Origin: Ganoderma boninense | Lineage: Eukaryota > Basidiomycota > Agaricomycetes > Polyporales > Polyporaceae | Assembly (NCBI GenBank): GCA_002900995.3 | Contig: CM035304.1 | Span: 5,224,134-5,288,133, forward strand | DNA length: 64,000 nt | Reading direction: 5' to 3' | Shown: one piece after another, positions 35,200-47,735 of the stretch | Layout of the letters: each line of letters begins with the position of its first letter | Numbering within the stretch: position 1 is the stretch's first letter | The notes under the pieces: generated by a model | Seen by the model: the letters and a program-made list of their open reading frames with translations, nothing else | Databases searched by the model: none | What the model was told of the DNA's origin: nothing | Made by a program: the position numbers and the translations under genes

Positions 35200-37424
35200 A
35201 TGAGCCGAGGAGAACGAGGGAGCGGAGGCGACGGCGACGGCGAGGCATTGTTACCTCAAGACTTCGAGACCTCTGGAGATACTTTCAAGTCTGGTACGTA
35301 TCGTGGAGATTCCCATTGACCGTAGGGGGTGTGGATGAACGGGTGCATCTGCCTGGGTCACCAGGGCTGTGTCTGTCGGGAGGCTGTAAAGTCTCAATCT
35401 CCTCCCTGCTTCGCATCCGGCTGACTTGATTCGGCTGCTTAGAATACCGCAAGCTGCGTATTAAACTTGGAGCATCCTTCTTCCTGTTCGGTCTCATCAA
35501 CAATGGTGAGCCTTCCTGCCCAATTGATCCCGTGAACCGTCCGTGAACACCTCAAAACAGTGCTCTACGTGATCATTCTCTCCGCCGCCCTTGACCTTGT
35601 TCCACCATCCACGCCCAAGGGCATCATCGCGTTTTGCAACATATTCCCTGCTCTTGTGGCGAAGCTGGGATGGCCATATTTGCTCAAAGGACGGATACGT
35701 TACGCAAGGCGACTTATTGGATGCACAGCAATCAGCGTTGGGGGCATGCTGGTGCGTGCTTTTTTCCTATTGCGTTGCTTCTAACCAATCGTTTGTACTA
35801 GGTTGTCGCATTGTTTGATACGCTCTACATGAGATTACTTGGTATTTGCTTTGCATCCTTCTCGTCTGGTGAGCCTCTATGCATCTCATCCCTCTGCCCC
35901 TCGCTTCAACAAGCAACCGCCCTTGTTTCTCTTCCATCGTTTCCATGCGTCCTTGACGCAAGCCCCCCTCGGCCCCCCTTCCATGTCTGCCACTTCTTTC
36001 CTATGCCCATTTTGGGGGCGTCTTAATCCAATTTAATATATTCAACGCCATCTACAGGTCTCGGCGAGCTGACATTCCTCCAGCTATCAACACGCTACCA
36101 CCCTCCCAAGATAGCTGGCCACAGTGTAGGGTAAGCCAATTCACGGCCTGGAGAGCGATGGCGACTCACCGTGCCGACCTCTGCTGCAGTTACTTCGCGT
36201 CCGGCACCGGCGGAGCAGGACTCGTGGGTGCAGCCCTCTGGTGGGAGCTTCGTGGCCTTGGTGTTCGACTCGGTGTTGGTCTGTCTTCGGTATGTGCTCA
36301 CGCTTGTCGGGGAATCGGGCGTCCGTTGATAGCTATCGGACCCAGTTCCTTCCCTTCATCATTCCGATAGCGTACTACTTCATTCTTCCCCACCCCGACC
36401 AGTTCTCTCCAGGGGCAACCTACGAGGATGAGTCCACACTCTCGGTCTCCTACACGCAACTACCCAACGAAGAGGACGAACTCGACTCGATTCTAGTCAC
36501 CGAATCAGAGGCGACAGTGACCGCGCCTATCGCGCTGACTATCGAGGATAAGTGGAAGCTTGCGAAGCCCATGTTGATGAAGTATATGCTACCATTGTGT
36601 ACGTATTTCAGCCTCCCTTCTCGTCTCCTCCGATGCTGATGATGCTTCAGTTTGTGTTTACTTGGTCAGTTGACCTTGTCCGTCACAACGCATCCAATGC
36701 TCCTTTGAGCGACGCTGACATCGAGCACAGTTCGAGTACACAATCAACCAGGGCATTGCGCCGACTTTAGTATATCCCGTCCCCACGGCCGACCAGCACT
36801 GGCTCATGAGCAAGATTATCAAATCTATCCGCGACTATTACCCTCTCTGGCAGGTATGTAGCCTCTCTCGCACTTCACGATGTTGCACCCCCTTATTCAC
36901 ACTCCACGGTTAGCTCGTCTACCAGTCCACCGTCTTCCTCTCCCGCTCCTCCATCACCCTCGGCCTCCCCCCTCTCCCCGGCAAGCTGCTCTCCGCACCA
37001 GCGATCCTGCAAGGCGTCATCCTCACGACCCTCGCCTTCGAGTCCGCCGTCGGCATCTTCGGCGACGCGAACGAGGGCGCGAGCTTCGCCTTCGTCTTCC
37101 TCCTCATCTCCATCGAGGGCATCTGCGGCGGCCTCGCATAGTCAGTCTCTCTCCCCTCTCGTTCCCCTCTCCCTCTGCAGGCCGGTGCTGACGCAGGCGG
37201 GTCCCGACAGCGTGAACGTGTTCTTCCGGATCAACCAGGAGAAGCACGACTCGCCGGGCGCGGACCCCGAGCGCGCGAAGCAGGAGCGCGAGTTCAAGAT
37301 CGGCTCGATCGGCCTCGCGGACTCGGCGGGCATCCTCGCGGCGTCCCTCCTCGCGGTCCCGACCGAGATCGAGCTGTGCAGGGTGCAGGTCGCTCGCGGG
37401 AAGCTCTTCTGCCAGAGCTTGTGA
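35200..37424 (+). CDS. BTN1: CLN3/battenin family vacuolar membrane protein (Btn1)
   Basis: This is a polytopic membrane protein of the lysosome/vacuole, a CLN3 orthologue (yeast Btn1), involved in vacuolar pH and amino-acid homeostasis and, in humans, linked to glycerophosphodiester export and Batten disease. Exon 1 (from ATG 35200) gives MSRGERGSGGDGDGEALLPQ, and splices (donor G|GTACGT, acceptor TTAG) to EYRKLRIKLGASFFLFGLIN. Then come NNVLYVIILSAALDLVPPST, LGELTFLQLSTRYHPP, GYFASGTGGAGLVGAALWWE (a hallmark CLN3 segment), LPFIIPIAYYFILPHP, FEYTINQGIAPTLVYP, YQSTVFLSRSSI and GGLAYVNVFFRI. About nine short introns were seen. The stop is at 37422-37424. Length is close to the family norm. An extra acidic loop (EEDELDSILVTESEA) sits between TM segments. 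Confidence 0.92.
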
Positions 37425-38212
37425 GCCGGGCGGGATCGAGGGGCTTGTCAAAGTCGGCGGGGTGGTACTGTGGAGTACTGTGCATGTCTCGTTTGGGGGG
37501 AGGGTTTACACTTACACTAAGTCATCGTACACGCAAACAGGTAGTATACTGTACGATTATACACATCCGCGGAGACGGTGTTTTCAAACGACCGCGGAAT
37601 ACGTGCGTGCTGTTTCAAACGTTCAAGATCGGCTCGGGGCGGGCATCCTCGCTGCGAAGGTATGAGTATACTTATGTCTTTCTTCATGAAAGGACTTGAC
37701 CCTTAGTGAGTGGTCTGCGGATCGACTTGGTTCCTGATGTATCAATGTCGAGCGTCGACTTGATCGAGTGTCGGCGCCATGCAGGTGCCTGATGCGGGGA
37801 ACAGCACGCCCGAGGCGGAAAATGGAAGTTTGCGCAATGAAGAGCTGACAAGGAGGGGACAAGGAGGTAGGCACCTGGTGGCCCGTTCTCGAGTTCGGTC
37901 CACAGCTACTGGGCCAACTCGCTTAGTCAGCAGCATTCAGCCTGCTTGCACTTGAAGTTCTCCGGAAATTACTACGTCGACCATTCAGTGCTCCTACAAG
38001 ACATATAGCCGATATTATCTCGGGAGATAGAACTCCAAAAATGTCCAAACATACGTCAGTGAAAGAGTCTGTTTGCCAGCCTGCACGATCCTAAGTTGCG
38101 GTGCTAGCTGCACATACGGCCATGCGACTTCCGGGACCGGGCGATCTCCCCTGCGAATCCCATCGAGCCTCACGAGAGCGCTCCAGAAGAAGTTCTGAAG
38201 TGAGTTTAGGCC
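37425..38212. other. Convergent intergenic region
   Basis: This lies between the 3' ends of CLN3 and the F-box gene. No gene was recognised. Confidence 0.5.
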
Positions 38213-40487
38213 TCACTGCGGGCCAACTCTGCAGGTCACCTCAAAGGCGCAGGCATCTTGCTCGGGTCTAATAACACCCACTCCCGCGGACAGGGTTCCG
38301 AATCTCTGAAACAAGGCGTCAGAAGACTTGAGCAAAGAAAGAAAGCGACTGGAGATGGGAAGACGCACACATGCTGTTTCGTGTAGTCCAGGACGAACCG
38401 TGGCTCGGCGCACCGCTGCGGATGGAACTCCACCCAGGTCGCAGCAGGGTCCCCATGGTAGAGAAGCGCGACGTGCTGGAGGCGGGGACATGACGCCTGC
38501 AGGAGGTCGACGATCGCGAATCCGCGCGATTTGAAGAGAGGGAGCCAGCGCTCGCGCTCCCATGACCCCATGTAATACGCCTGGTGGTCGTCGCTGAAGT
38601 CGAGGTTGAGGCGGAGGGTGTGCAGGGACGTTGCTGTGGAGAGTATCTGCGCGATGTGCATCTGCGGCGGAACTAGTGAGCACGCCGCCGTAACAAGTAC
38701 AAGATAGAATGGCGCACATGGTCGACCTGGGTCTTCCGCATCGCTTTCTCGATACCACGATACCGATGGAGCTCCAGGTGCTCCAGGCGAGGCAGCAACT
38801 CCACGATGCCTGTGAGCAGGTCATCGTCCTCGCCAGGGTGATGCGCCATATATACAAGCTCGAGGCTCGTCAGGCGCGAGAGGTCCATGCGCTGCAGGAG
38901 GGAGAGACATTCTTTGGAGGACAATAAAGGAGCCGGCCATGCTCCGCCATACGGGCCATCTGGCATGGGGATTCCATCAGCTGTGAGGCGATGGTACACA
39001 CGAGGATGGTCGCAGAGGGAGAGATGAATGAGATTAGGGAAGCTGAGCGAGAAGAGACCGTCCTCGGGATCTGGGTAGGCAATCGCAAGAGAACGCAACT
39101 CGAGGAGTAGGGGCAAGGGCGGCGGGTCACGCTCAGATTGTGCGTGATGGTTCATAACATCGGTTGAGGACGCGGCTGAAGAGTGAACTGACGGCGGGTC
39201 CGATAGCTGCAGCAGAGACATCGATTTTGTCCGTTGGAGGGGGCCTGATGGGGGGATCGAGGACCTGGGAAGGATAGGATAACGCAGAGATCCCCTCCGA
39301 TTGACTCTGCCAGCCAGGATTGATAGATCTCTCAGAGATGAAAGCACTGGAAGCAAGTGCTGTAGCAGAGCCGCATACTCGGAGTCTAGGAGGCGCCCAT
39401 GGAGAGCCAATTCGCGAAGATGCGGCCAAGATAGTTCCGCCATGGCAAGGATAGGCGCAGACTCTATTGGCAGTGCGAGAGACACCACCGTGTTGCTCAG
39501 CCTCGGAACGATCGCTAATAGACACTCGCGCTCAAATTCATAATCTGGTCGCATGTCCTTTCGGGTGAGAGCCCCGCCGACGTATTCGAGGCTGTTGAAC
39601 TTTTCTCGCCACATGGTGATACCGTACGAGAACCGCCTTAGGGAGACTGGAGAAGTGAAAACGTCATCTTTAGGGAAAAGAGGGACACAGAGATCGTACA
39701 GTCCATGGTGGACTGTCAAGGATTCGAGATTGGGGAGAATGAGGCACTCCTTCAGCAAGGCCCACGGAAGTCTGCCTTGAAGCTCTTCAAGAGCAATCGA
39801 AGTGAGGTATGGGAACTGGCCCAAGAGGTTTTTCATATACACGAGATCTCCATCTTCGTCCAGAGGCCCAAAATGCGTTAGATGTCTTCGGGAGTACGGT
39901 GTTTGAACGAGTATGAACGAAGATAGCATGCAACAGTACTCACCGAACATATGTACGAATGGACTCGGGTGAGTCATCCCATCCAGGCCTCCTGATATCC
40001 GCCTTACACCGGCTGAAGAGGATCGGAAGGCAGAACGAGCGAAGCTTGCGAGATGAACGAGCAAGGTTCTGAAGCGAGACTTCTTGCTGCTGTAACTGAT
40101 CTATGACGAGCCGAAAGACATCCGCATTCAAATCCTCCAGTCTATGACGATGGCATGAGTCTCAAAATAGGGATATAGCTATACAGCGACACAGACTTAC
40201 GATGGATATAGACATCGGAATAGCGGGGATTGCGGAGAGTCAGTGACGGGGGAGGGCGAGGTTTTACGTTGCTGTTGGGCTCGATACTCGTACAGTGGGG
40301 GAAAGCCCTGTGGTTGCGATAGAAACTCGTGTAATCCGGTGTCAAGGCAGGGCGACGCTAGACATTTCGTAGACTTGAAGGTCTGAGATGTGGGCTGAAC
40401 GCCACTACATTCGCTGCGGCGTGGTCGTTGCTCCTCGTTCCAAGGGAAGAGAAGTGACTGCAGGACTGCCAGTGTGCGGGAAAGCAT
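38213..40487 (-). CDS. F-box/leucine-rich-repeat-like protein
   Basis: Exon 1 is 40487-40201 (MLSRTLAVLQSLLFPWNEEQ; an in-frame ATG at 40547 is an alternative). Exon 2 starts at 40141 and carries the F-box helix LEDLNADVFRLVIDQLQQQE, then LRSFCLPILFSRCK. Later exons hold LRR-like strands (LRELALHGRLLDSEY, LIHLSLCDHPRVYHR, LTSLELVYMAHHPG, LEHLELHRYRGIEK). A 3' exon reads MHIAQILSTATSLHTLRLNL, ending QH at a GTGTGC donor, followed by a proposed last exon beginning RFGTLSAGVG. Intron positions and phases match the 1.8 kb gene, so this is a dispersed member of the same family. It is a presumed SCF ubiquitin-ligase adaptor. Confidence 0.68.
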
Positions 40488-40699
40488 TGAAGCGAAGCAA
40501 GTCGACAGCACCGCCCATCGAGGAACGGGACAGAGTGGCCGACTCAAGAATTGAGCGCAGACCCGGACGATCTGGCCGTTGGACGCTCGCTTAGTCAGCC
40601 TGAGTTCGACTTGCTACAGTATCGGTCCCGGTCTCACATAAATCCAGGATAAGTGTGGTGATTTCGGACCTCAAAGGACTACGACATTGCTCTGTAGTA

Positions 40700-43475
40700 C
40701 TACGTTCTGAACAGTTCTGGCTGTTCCCTCGCTGCAGCCTGGACACGAGGAGGAGCATCCTCGTGAATGCCAATGTCCCAAGGACCAGCGATAACCCTGC
40801 CGTCCTGTATGATTCTTTGTGGAGCAAGCTGAACATATGGCCGTGCGACCCCGGGTACAGGACGGTCCCCGGTATGAGTTCCGTCAAGCCTAACGATGGC
40901 GCTCCAGAAGAAGTTCTGGAGAACGAGAGTTGTTAGACGTCCCTGTACATCAGAGGACAACCAAATGAGACGACTGACCAGTCCTAGCGTGGCCGATGGC
41001 GGTGGCATATTTCTACTAGCCGCTCTCTGGCTACTCATGTCTATAGCTTTGAATGGAGCAACATACCCCCCATGCCTCGGCCACGGGCTTGCGAGGAAGT
41101 GAAACGCGTTGCATCTGAAATCGACCACGCTTGTCCCCTCCCCCTTGAACCTCAACACAATGTCGCAAGCCTTCCACTTCTCGCGTGCCTTTATATTAAC
41201 CTGGTTGTGGGCATTTGGAGGAATGTTAAACCACAATCTTTGCATGTCTTCGATCGCGGGTAGCGGGAGGTACGTAAATGCTGCACCTAGTATGTGATGA
41301 CGTTCACGTAAATATGAATACAATGTAAGCGTCAGTCTAATATAAGCTCCAGAGAAGGTCAGCATGCTCACCGGAATCAAGATGGGTTCTGACCCCACCC
41401 ATGCCATCCATGTCGGGCATCTCGACCGGGAATGCCACCCAATCAGGTAGGGTGGTGGAGTTATAGTTAGGCGAAACTGATTTAGGGACGAGGAGAGTCA
41501 TTGACAAGAGGCGAAGGGTCCAGTGTGCGAACTGTCGCTCCCCAAGGCTGTTCGACATGTAATCCTCCTCGATGTAGATCTTGGGACCGTATTGCGGCGC
41601 AATCAACTTCCCGTTTGGCCCCAGGATTCCACAAGGATGCCCTTTGCCAAAATACAAAAAGCTCCGCCTGAAGGCAATCCGTGAGTAGTTGAGAGGGGGG
41701 GATGCTCAAATGGGACACGTACATTCGCTCCGGAGAGCGTTCAAGCTCGAGGGCTGGCCGTGGCCACAACAGTCGGAGCGTTATCAGAAACGGCTAAGCA
41801 TAAAAGGGAACACCGTGGTAAGGATATATTTCCGTAGTAAGGGAAGTGCTACACTGACCATATCAACGTACGGATCGCCTTCATTGGCCAAAACGTCGAG
41901 AAACGTCTGAGATAGTAGTGTCAATGACTCGATCCAGTCATCATAACGAATACGATCAAACATACCGTTCGATCCGCCGCTTGGACGTCTTGCTTCCAAG
42001 GGAATCTCCAACTAAGAACATCTATGCGTTAGTAAAACCAAAACATGCACCCCATCAGTGACTGCAGGCCATACATACCCAGGCACAGCCAAACCCAGAT
42101 TGCCGTCGTATGGTTGAAGGATGGTCACTTCATTGGCCTTCTCGGCGAGGATACGTGAGAAATTCAAGACAACCTTGTCTTGCGAGTTCGTCTTCCAGTT
42201 CCATGATGGGACCTCCAGGGGTACAGTGGTATGTTCAAAGTCCCAACGACGTATCCCTGGATTTAAGCGGTCAGTGGGATGGAATCTGAAGGGAGCCTGA
42301 AGTAGCCCGCTGGGACACGTCGCGCAACACTCACCGATCCATCCCTTGTCCGCGTATACGATCTTCGCTCGCTCCGCCAGGGAAAACTTTGGGCCTTCCG
42401 GAACAGTAGTCTTCGACAAAACAGGGTCACATTCGAAATAGTCTAGCTGCACCTGGCGGAACCCATCTTGAAATAGCCAGCTGAATCATGTAAAACGTTA
42501 GGGTGTATCATCACCTAGCGATGCACTGGAGGACTGACAACGTTGAATCGCCTGAAGAAAACACTCCGTTAGGACTGCGAGGATGACAAAGAGTGTTGAC
42601 GTGTTTTGTACGCACTGGTGTCGATAATCACAGAATAGATGCGATTAGCTACGCCAATCGTCAATAATCCTTCGTGGCGAGGGTCACCCTCGTCAGGCAC
42701 GAGTGCCTGTATAAGCATAGTCAGCAATGTCGTAGCAAATGGAGCACAGTAGATTCACACACCAAGCGTAGTGTGTACATGTAATCTGTATTCTAGGTCA
42801 ATCAAACAGTAGTGTTCATATGCATGATGACATACCCGACGCTTCCTCGAACTCCTTTAGGTTGTGCGCATCCACGCGGAGTAGCGAGTTGTCCTCTTCA
42901 ACAGTGATCCCTCCTTGAGGCACAATAGGCGTCCGGTGAGGTCCAGTGTCCAACAAGGTCGGGAAAGAAGGACCAGGCTAACAAGTAAGGAACAGATGAG
43001 TAACAGCCATATGAAGAGGATCCACACGCAAGGACCCACCGAAGATGCGAACACGTCGAAGTCCCTTGCGGCTGGAGGAGGATGGGTTGAAGAAGCACCA
43101 CCAAGCTTCTGGAGCAGTTCATCGTATTTCACCTTAACGTTCTGACTGTTGGCAAACGCTTTGAGCTGCTTATCATCAACGAGGATGATCGGACGGTGGG
43201 TGGAGTTCGCATCGCCGGGTACGCTTCCGGTGTTTGAACAGTGCATCTGGGAAGGCTGACCATTCTTGTACGACTGGGAGAATTGCTGGTAGGACATGTT
43301 CGCCTTCATCTTGTGGCGAGCATCGTCAACCTGAAGGAAAACACTTGTCAGCTGCATGGTCACCACAAGTCTGACTTGGCGTGCTTACCATGAAGATAGC
43401 CAAGGCTTGCTCGCCATTGTCGAGGTGAACAACCGGTTCTCCGAGGATGAAGAGGAGCCCACGCTCTTCCTTCAT
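40700..43475 (-). CDS. Pepsin-fold (A1-like) protein with non-canonical active site, copy 2
   Basis: Clear exons: 43475-43389 (87 nt), 43330-43040, 42977-42836, 42785-42763 (23 nt), 42706-42616 (91 nt), 42551-42539 (13 nt) and 42480 onward; the 3' end is at 40700. Pepsin landmarks in order: LLTIGVANRIYSVIIDTSDS then TFWLF (first site D-T-S; the surround matches the pepsin IG-P-Q--V--DTGSS--W pattern); IVYADKGWIGIRRWD with a flap-like Tyr; YDGNLGLAVPGY; FLYFGKGHPC; HWTLRLLSMTLLVP; THLDSGAAFTYLPLPAIEDM (second site D-S-G, canonical); FFWSAIVRLD and RPYVQLAPQR. It is the best preserved of the three copies and the only one with a canonical triplet. It has no signal peptide (MKEERGLLFILGEPVVHLDN). 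It is divergent from copy 3. Confidence 0.72.
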
Positions 43476-44737
43476 TGGTGCGACCTTGTCCACGGTCAAC
43501 AGGTTGCTGATGAGAAGAGAGTTCGGGATGCAGTGAGATGATGAAGTGAAAGGTGGATGTATGGCAGCACGATCTGTTGACCGCGCAATATGAAGGTCGC
43601 GACACAAATGAAATTGGCGACGTTGTCCTCAGCGCGATCAAGATAACGTCTGCCTTTTGTCTAGGTAGCCATGTGTACTCATCACGATATGTGAGTCTGC
43701 GTTGCTGAACCGGGGGCCGACGGGACAATACAAGGCCCACCATGCACTGGCGTGCTTCACAGGTCAGTGACGTTCTGATAGACGACAGAAGCTTCGGATG
43801 GGTGGCACCTTGGATGGCGTAGTAGCGGCACCGCTCAAGGTTGTGCCTGCTGTTCTCTAGAGTTGAGTCGGTAAGTACTGACTCGATTCTCGGAGAAGAG
43901 GGCATTACGTACCCCAAGTCAACCCACTTGGGAGGTCCGTCCCTTCGCCGTACTTCTGAAGCGGCGCAGCTCAGTGGATCCGCAATCCACAAATTCGAAA
44001 CTGGTAAGTACTGAACCGTATCATCCGACTGCCAACTTGATGGACTGTAGTGTTTTCATCAGCATAGTCACGAAAAGACCCGCAAACGAGATACGTACCT
44101 TGAATTTGAACTTGAAGTAACATGAACATGCAGTTGAAGGTTGTTCGAAAACAATTCACACGGCGAGGATGCTGATGGGCACCTGCGGAGTCAGCACAGC
44201 CTGTGTCTCAGGCTGTCGTGGGCAGGGCGCTACCTTGCACCTGCAGGCTGGAAGCCTCCTTCTACCTCCTTCCAGTTCAGGCCTTCGATACACTATAAGA
44301 AGCACGTCAACTCCGAGTCCCTGCAGTAGTATGTGCAACCGCTTAGATTTTTGATCTGTTGGAAGTAGTCAAAATTTGAAACTGGCCATTATTCTGGAAG
44401 TGGTGCGTGTTGGATATCGATCTTATGACTCGGCAGTATTTGTTTTCGGATGCCAGTTTCCAATGTACATCTCACAAAGAAGTGGCTCAGCTCAGCGATA
44501 ATCTCCCTTTTGTTGCACCCGAGCGGATTTGTGTCACATTCAATGGCAATTGATTGAGGCACCGCCGCCTGATCCTAGCTCCATCTGGCACGTCCTTTGA
44601 CGACCCTCAGTGTTCTTGTTATCTTGGACGGCCGCTGTTGACTAACATGGCATCGATGACAGATCCTTGTGATTTTTTCATGAGTCGATTGGATATAACT
44701 CCACGAAGATCCCGCGTCAGGCGCATTCAACTTCGCC
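43476..44737. promoter_or_regulatory. Divergent intergenic region between pepsin-fold copies 2 and 3
   Basis: This is 1262 bp between the two opposed start codons, long for this gene-dense window. Open frames inside are short and show no domain. It probably holds both promoters. Confidence 0.45.
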
Positions 44738-47543
44738 ATGAGCTCCGAGTCGAACGACTTGCTCCTCATCCTTGACCCTCCCCGCGTACGTTCGCGGAAC
44801 CTCAAACAGTTTTACCAAGTCTGGAAGGTATATGTGCATCTGGCCACTGCTTTCAGAGAACTGAGATTGACACCGATTGACCGCGTATCTTAGTCAGATG
44901 CCGCACGGTACAGAGCACTTATCGCTGGACCTCCCGTCGTGCATCCTCTGCCGCCGGATGCCCCCGTCAACCAAGGCAAGCGCACAGCCAGCGCTGCATT
45001 CGACGAGGAGGACGACTCGAAATCTGATGCGGGACCCGAGCGGACCCTGAAACGCCGAACAAGCTCAGGCTGGGACTTGGGAGGGGCGGCCGTGAGGAGC
45101 CTAGTCCACACCGCCGCAAATGTGTATCGCTCCCTCGTTCCCTCAAACTGGCCCATGGCGTCCCAGTCAGGCTCCGCGTCGGAGACTAAGACGCCAACAT
45201 GGGAGTATCAGACTGGTATGAATCCGAGCTCGCACCCTTGCCGTTATACTGAATTGACTGAATTGCAGTTGGTCGCAAGGCCATACTGATCGCTTCCGGC
45301 ACTCAAGTGCCACCTGAAGAACAGAAGATCCTCCCCCCACCCCTCGCCGCGCCTTTAAATGCTGTCCCTGAAGACGCGGTCGATTCTCCTGAATCGCGCT
45401 CAACTGTAGCCCAGGCATCTCAAATTGTTTTCTTCCCCGACGGTGCACTCCCTTCCGATACGGACTTGGACGGCATGAATGCTATCTTGAGGTCTCTTTC
45501 TGAGGACTCGAGCCCGCCACCGATGTTCGCGAAGAGCCTCGCCAGTGGAAATGGTTGGTCTTTGTCAACTGACTTTTGGGCCATGCTAATGCCAGCATCT
45601 AGATTTTCTGTATGCTACGAAAATGGTATGCGATCTGCCCTCCCAATAGGTTTCTGAAATTCGTATGCTGATTTCGACTCTGCTCCAGAGATTGTGGCCC
45701 CCAGACTCGGACGAATACGACGATCTATTGCCATGGACGTACCTCGATTACGCCCTCGTAATTGATACCTGTGAGTTCATCGCGCTGCGTACACGATATA
45801 GGGTTTGAAAGATTACTCCCTGTCCCAGGTGAAGCCTTACTGTGAGCCCATAACATTTTTAAGTTCTTTGGCTTCCGATTTCAATGAACTTTCTGCAGAT
45901 GGTTCCTTGCATACGACTTCTCAAAACTCAGCGATGAAACTGGCCCTAATGAGACTGATGGGGTGACCGTGGTCGCATTCACCGAGAGTCAAGATGGCTC
46001 TAGGTTCAAGTACCGAAAAGTCTTGCCCGAGGCGCCTCTCGGACGGGTAGAAGGCAAGGCACACGTTGTCTCCTCCGACGGAGCCTCGCTTCGTCAGTAT
46101 ATCTCCTTTGTACCAGGTTTGGCTTATTCTGACGCATAATCAGTGCTTCGGAGGTGGAACGACGCCCTCAAGGTGCCAGTCGTGCCACGCACTTGGAAAT
46201 GGAAACAAAGCGATGAACAGAGTGACGAGGAGCGTATGACGCTCCCCCGGGTCCTTGCTTATGCTGTGGATTCGAAGACGGCAGCTCAACCATTCGACGG
46301 CAGACTGGGTTTGACTATCCCCGGGCAGGTTTTATATTCAATACGTTACGATATTGAGAATTGACGTTCGAATTTTTCAGTTATAAAGGGCCATGGGAAG
46401 AGGAGAGCCTCGGTGCAGAAGCTCACGATCAAGTCGTACGTTCTCAGTTGCTAGTCTCCTCCCCATACATACTGAATAAGGGAGGTATTAGACGTTCTGG
46501 GATGCACTTTGCCACAAAGTTCCGCGGGAGGAATCTGTGAGGGACCTGAAACGATCACCTGCAAGCAACAGCAGCCCTGATTGCCATCCTTGTATAGCAT
46601 CTCCAGTTCACCATACGTCTCCTGTTTCCCCTGCCCAGATACGACGCTCTTTCTTACGACAAGGCGTAAGTTACAAACTCAAATGTCGATCAAATCGTTT
46701 TGGCTGACGACCTTTACAGTCAAAGCTTCATCTATTTTGGCAAGGAAACACCTTGTGTCTTACGCCATGACGGCAACGAGTACCACCCCATTTTTGGCCC
46801 TACCATCCCTGTCATTCCCAACACACGCGTCCAAGGCCGGTTCGACCTCTGGACTGTCCGGCTCCTCGCAGTCACGCTCCTTGTGCCTCCTAGCGATGAT
46901 TCGCCCACCTGGACGCCGATCCGCATCGACATGCCCAACAACGGCGTCCGTGCTATCTTGGACACAGGTCAGTCCATGCCGCCTTCTTTCCTCCAGCGCT
47001 CCATTGTGCCCAAAAGCTAAACCTGGCGTCGTTTCCAGCATCCATGAACAGCACCTTCTCTCCGACGACCATCAAGTCTATGTGCGATCGCTGGTTTACA
47101 GTAGGCGACTCGGACGTTGAGCAAACCGAGCAGGCTCATGCAGACCGCGAGAGGTTCTCCGACCACGATCTCGTGTTCACGTTCGAGGGCACCGATGGTG
47201 CTCCGGTCGACTTCCGCTGCGACGCGGCGTGGTTCTTCTGTCGCTTATGGGAGGACAAGGAAAGCCGCGAGCTGTTCCGCTGGTCCCATGTGCGCTCGTC
47301 GAACGACGACGAGAGCGATATTGTTGTACTCGGCATGGTGAGTCTCCTTTCCTTATGTTAGTTCGAGAGGGATCACGCCCGCTAACGATCCGGTTGCAGA
47401 ACTTCTTCTGGGGCGCGTTCGTGAAGTTCAGTGCGCCGTACGAAGGTTCGGACACTGTGCCTTCGATACAGTTCGCCGCGCAAAGAGCTGTGGTTGAGGG
47501 CCAAAAGATCCATGGCCCATGGGATTTCACGTTTGCTAGGTGA
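44738..47543 (+). CDS. Pepsin-fold (A1-like) protein with non-canonical active site, copy 3
   Basis: Exons: 44738-44827 (90 nt), 44894-45215, 45269-45553, 45603-45625 (23 nt), 45689-45770 (82 nt), 45829-45841 (13 nt), 45899-46092, 46144-46324, 46381-46435, 46492 onward, to the stop at 47541-47543. Landmarks: YALVIDTCEALLWFLAYDF (first site D-T-C), RRWNDALKVPV, FDGRLGLTIPGY, FIYFGKETPC, DLWTVRLLAVTLLVP, RAILDTASMNSTFSPTTIKS (second site D-T-A), and IQFAAQRAVVEGQKIHGPWD. The flap Tyr seen in copies 1 and 2 is lost (HVVSSDGASLLRRW). The N-terminal extension has GKRTASAAFDEEDD and TLKRRTSSG, which look like nuclear signals. The exon ending 46324 needs a GC donor to keep frame. Both Asp residues remain but neither site is canonical, so peptidase activity is unlikely or altered. 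Confidence 0.7.
46325..46380 (+). other. Putative GC-AG intron
   Basis: The IPG-Y motif is kept only if the exon ends at CCC GG and the intron starts GCAGGT, 56 nt, ending TTTTTCAG. The nearby GT donor (46329) gives an immediate TAA. Copies 1 and 2 have ordinary GT donors at the homologous place. Confidence 0.6.
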
Positions 47544-47735
47544 AGCGATGGTGTCACTATGTAGGAGGGTTGTATAATGGATGTGACAATACACGAACGA
47601 CAGGCTGGACGTTTCCTTTGTACACCATCGCTCCAGCCTGTCAGGTCGTGGTTCCGAGTCGCAAGTTCAACGTCGACCTTCAGACCTGCGTCCTGCCCAA
47701 GCGACTTTGACACGGATAAGAGAAGCGTCCTGCAA

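Noticed and set aside
43960..44060. Possible tRNA (GCGGCGCAGCTCAGTGGATCC near 43962)
   Set aside because: A B-box and a closing acceptor stem could not be found.
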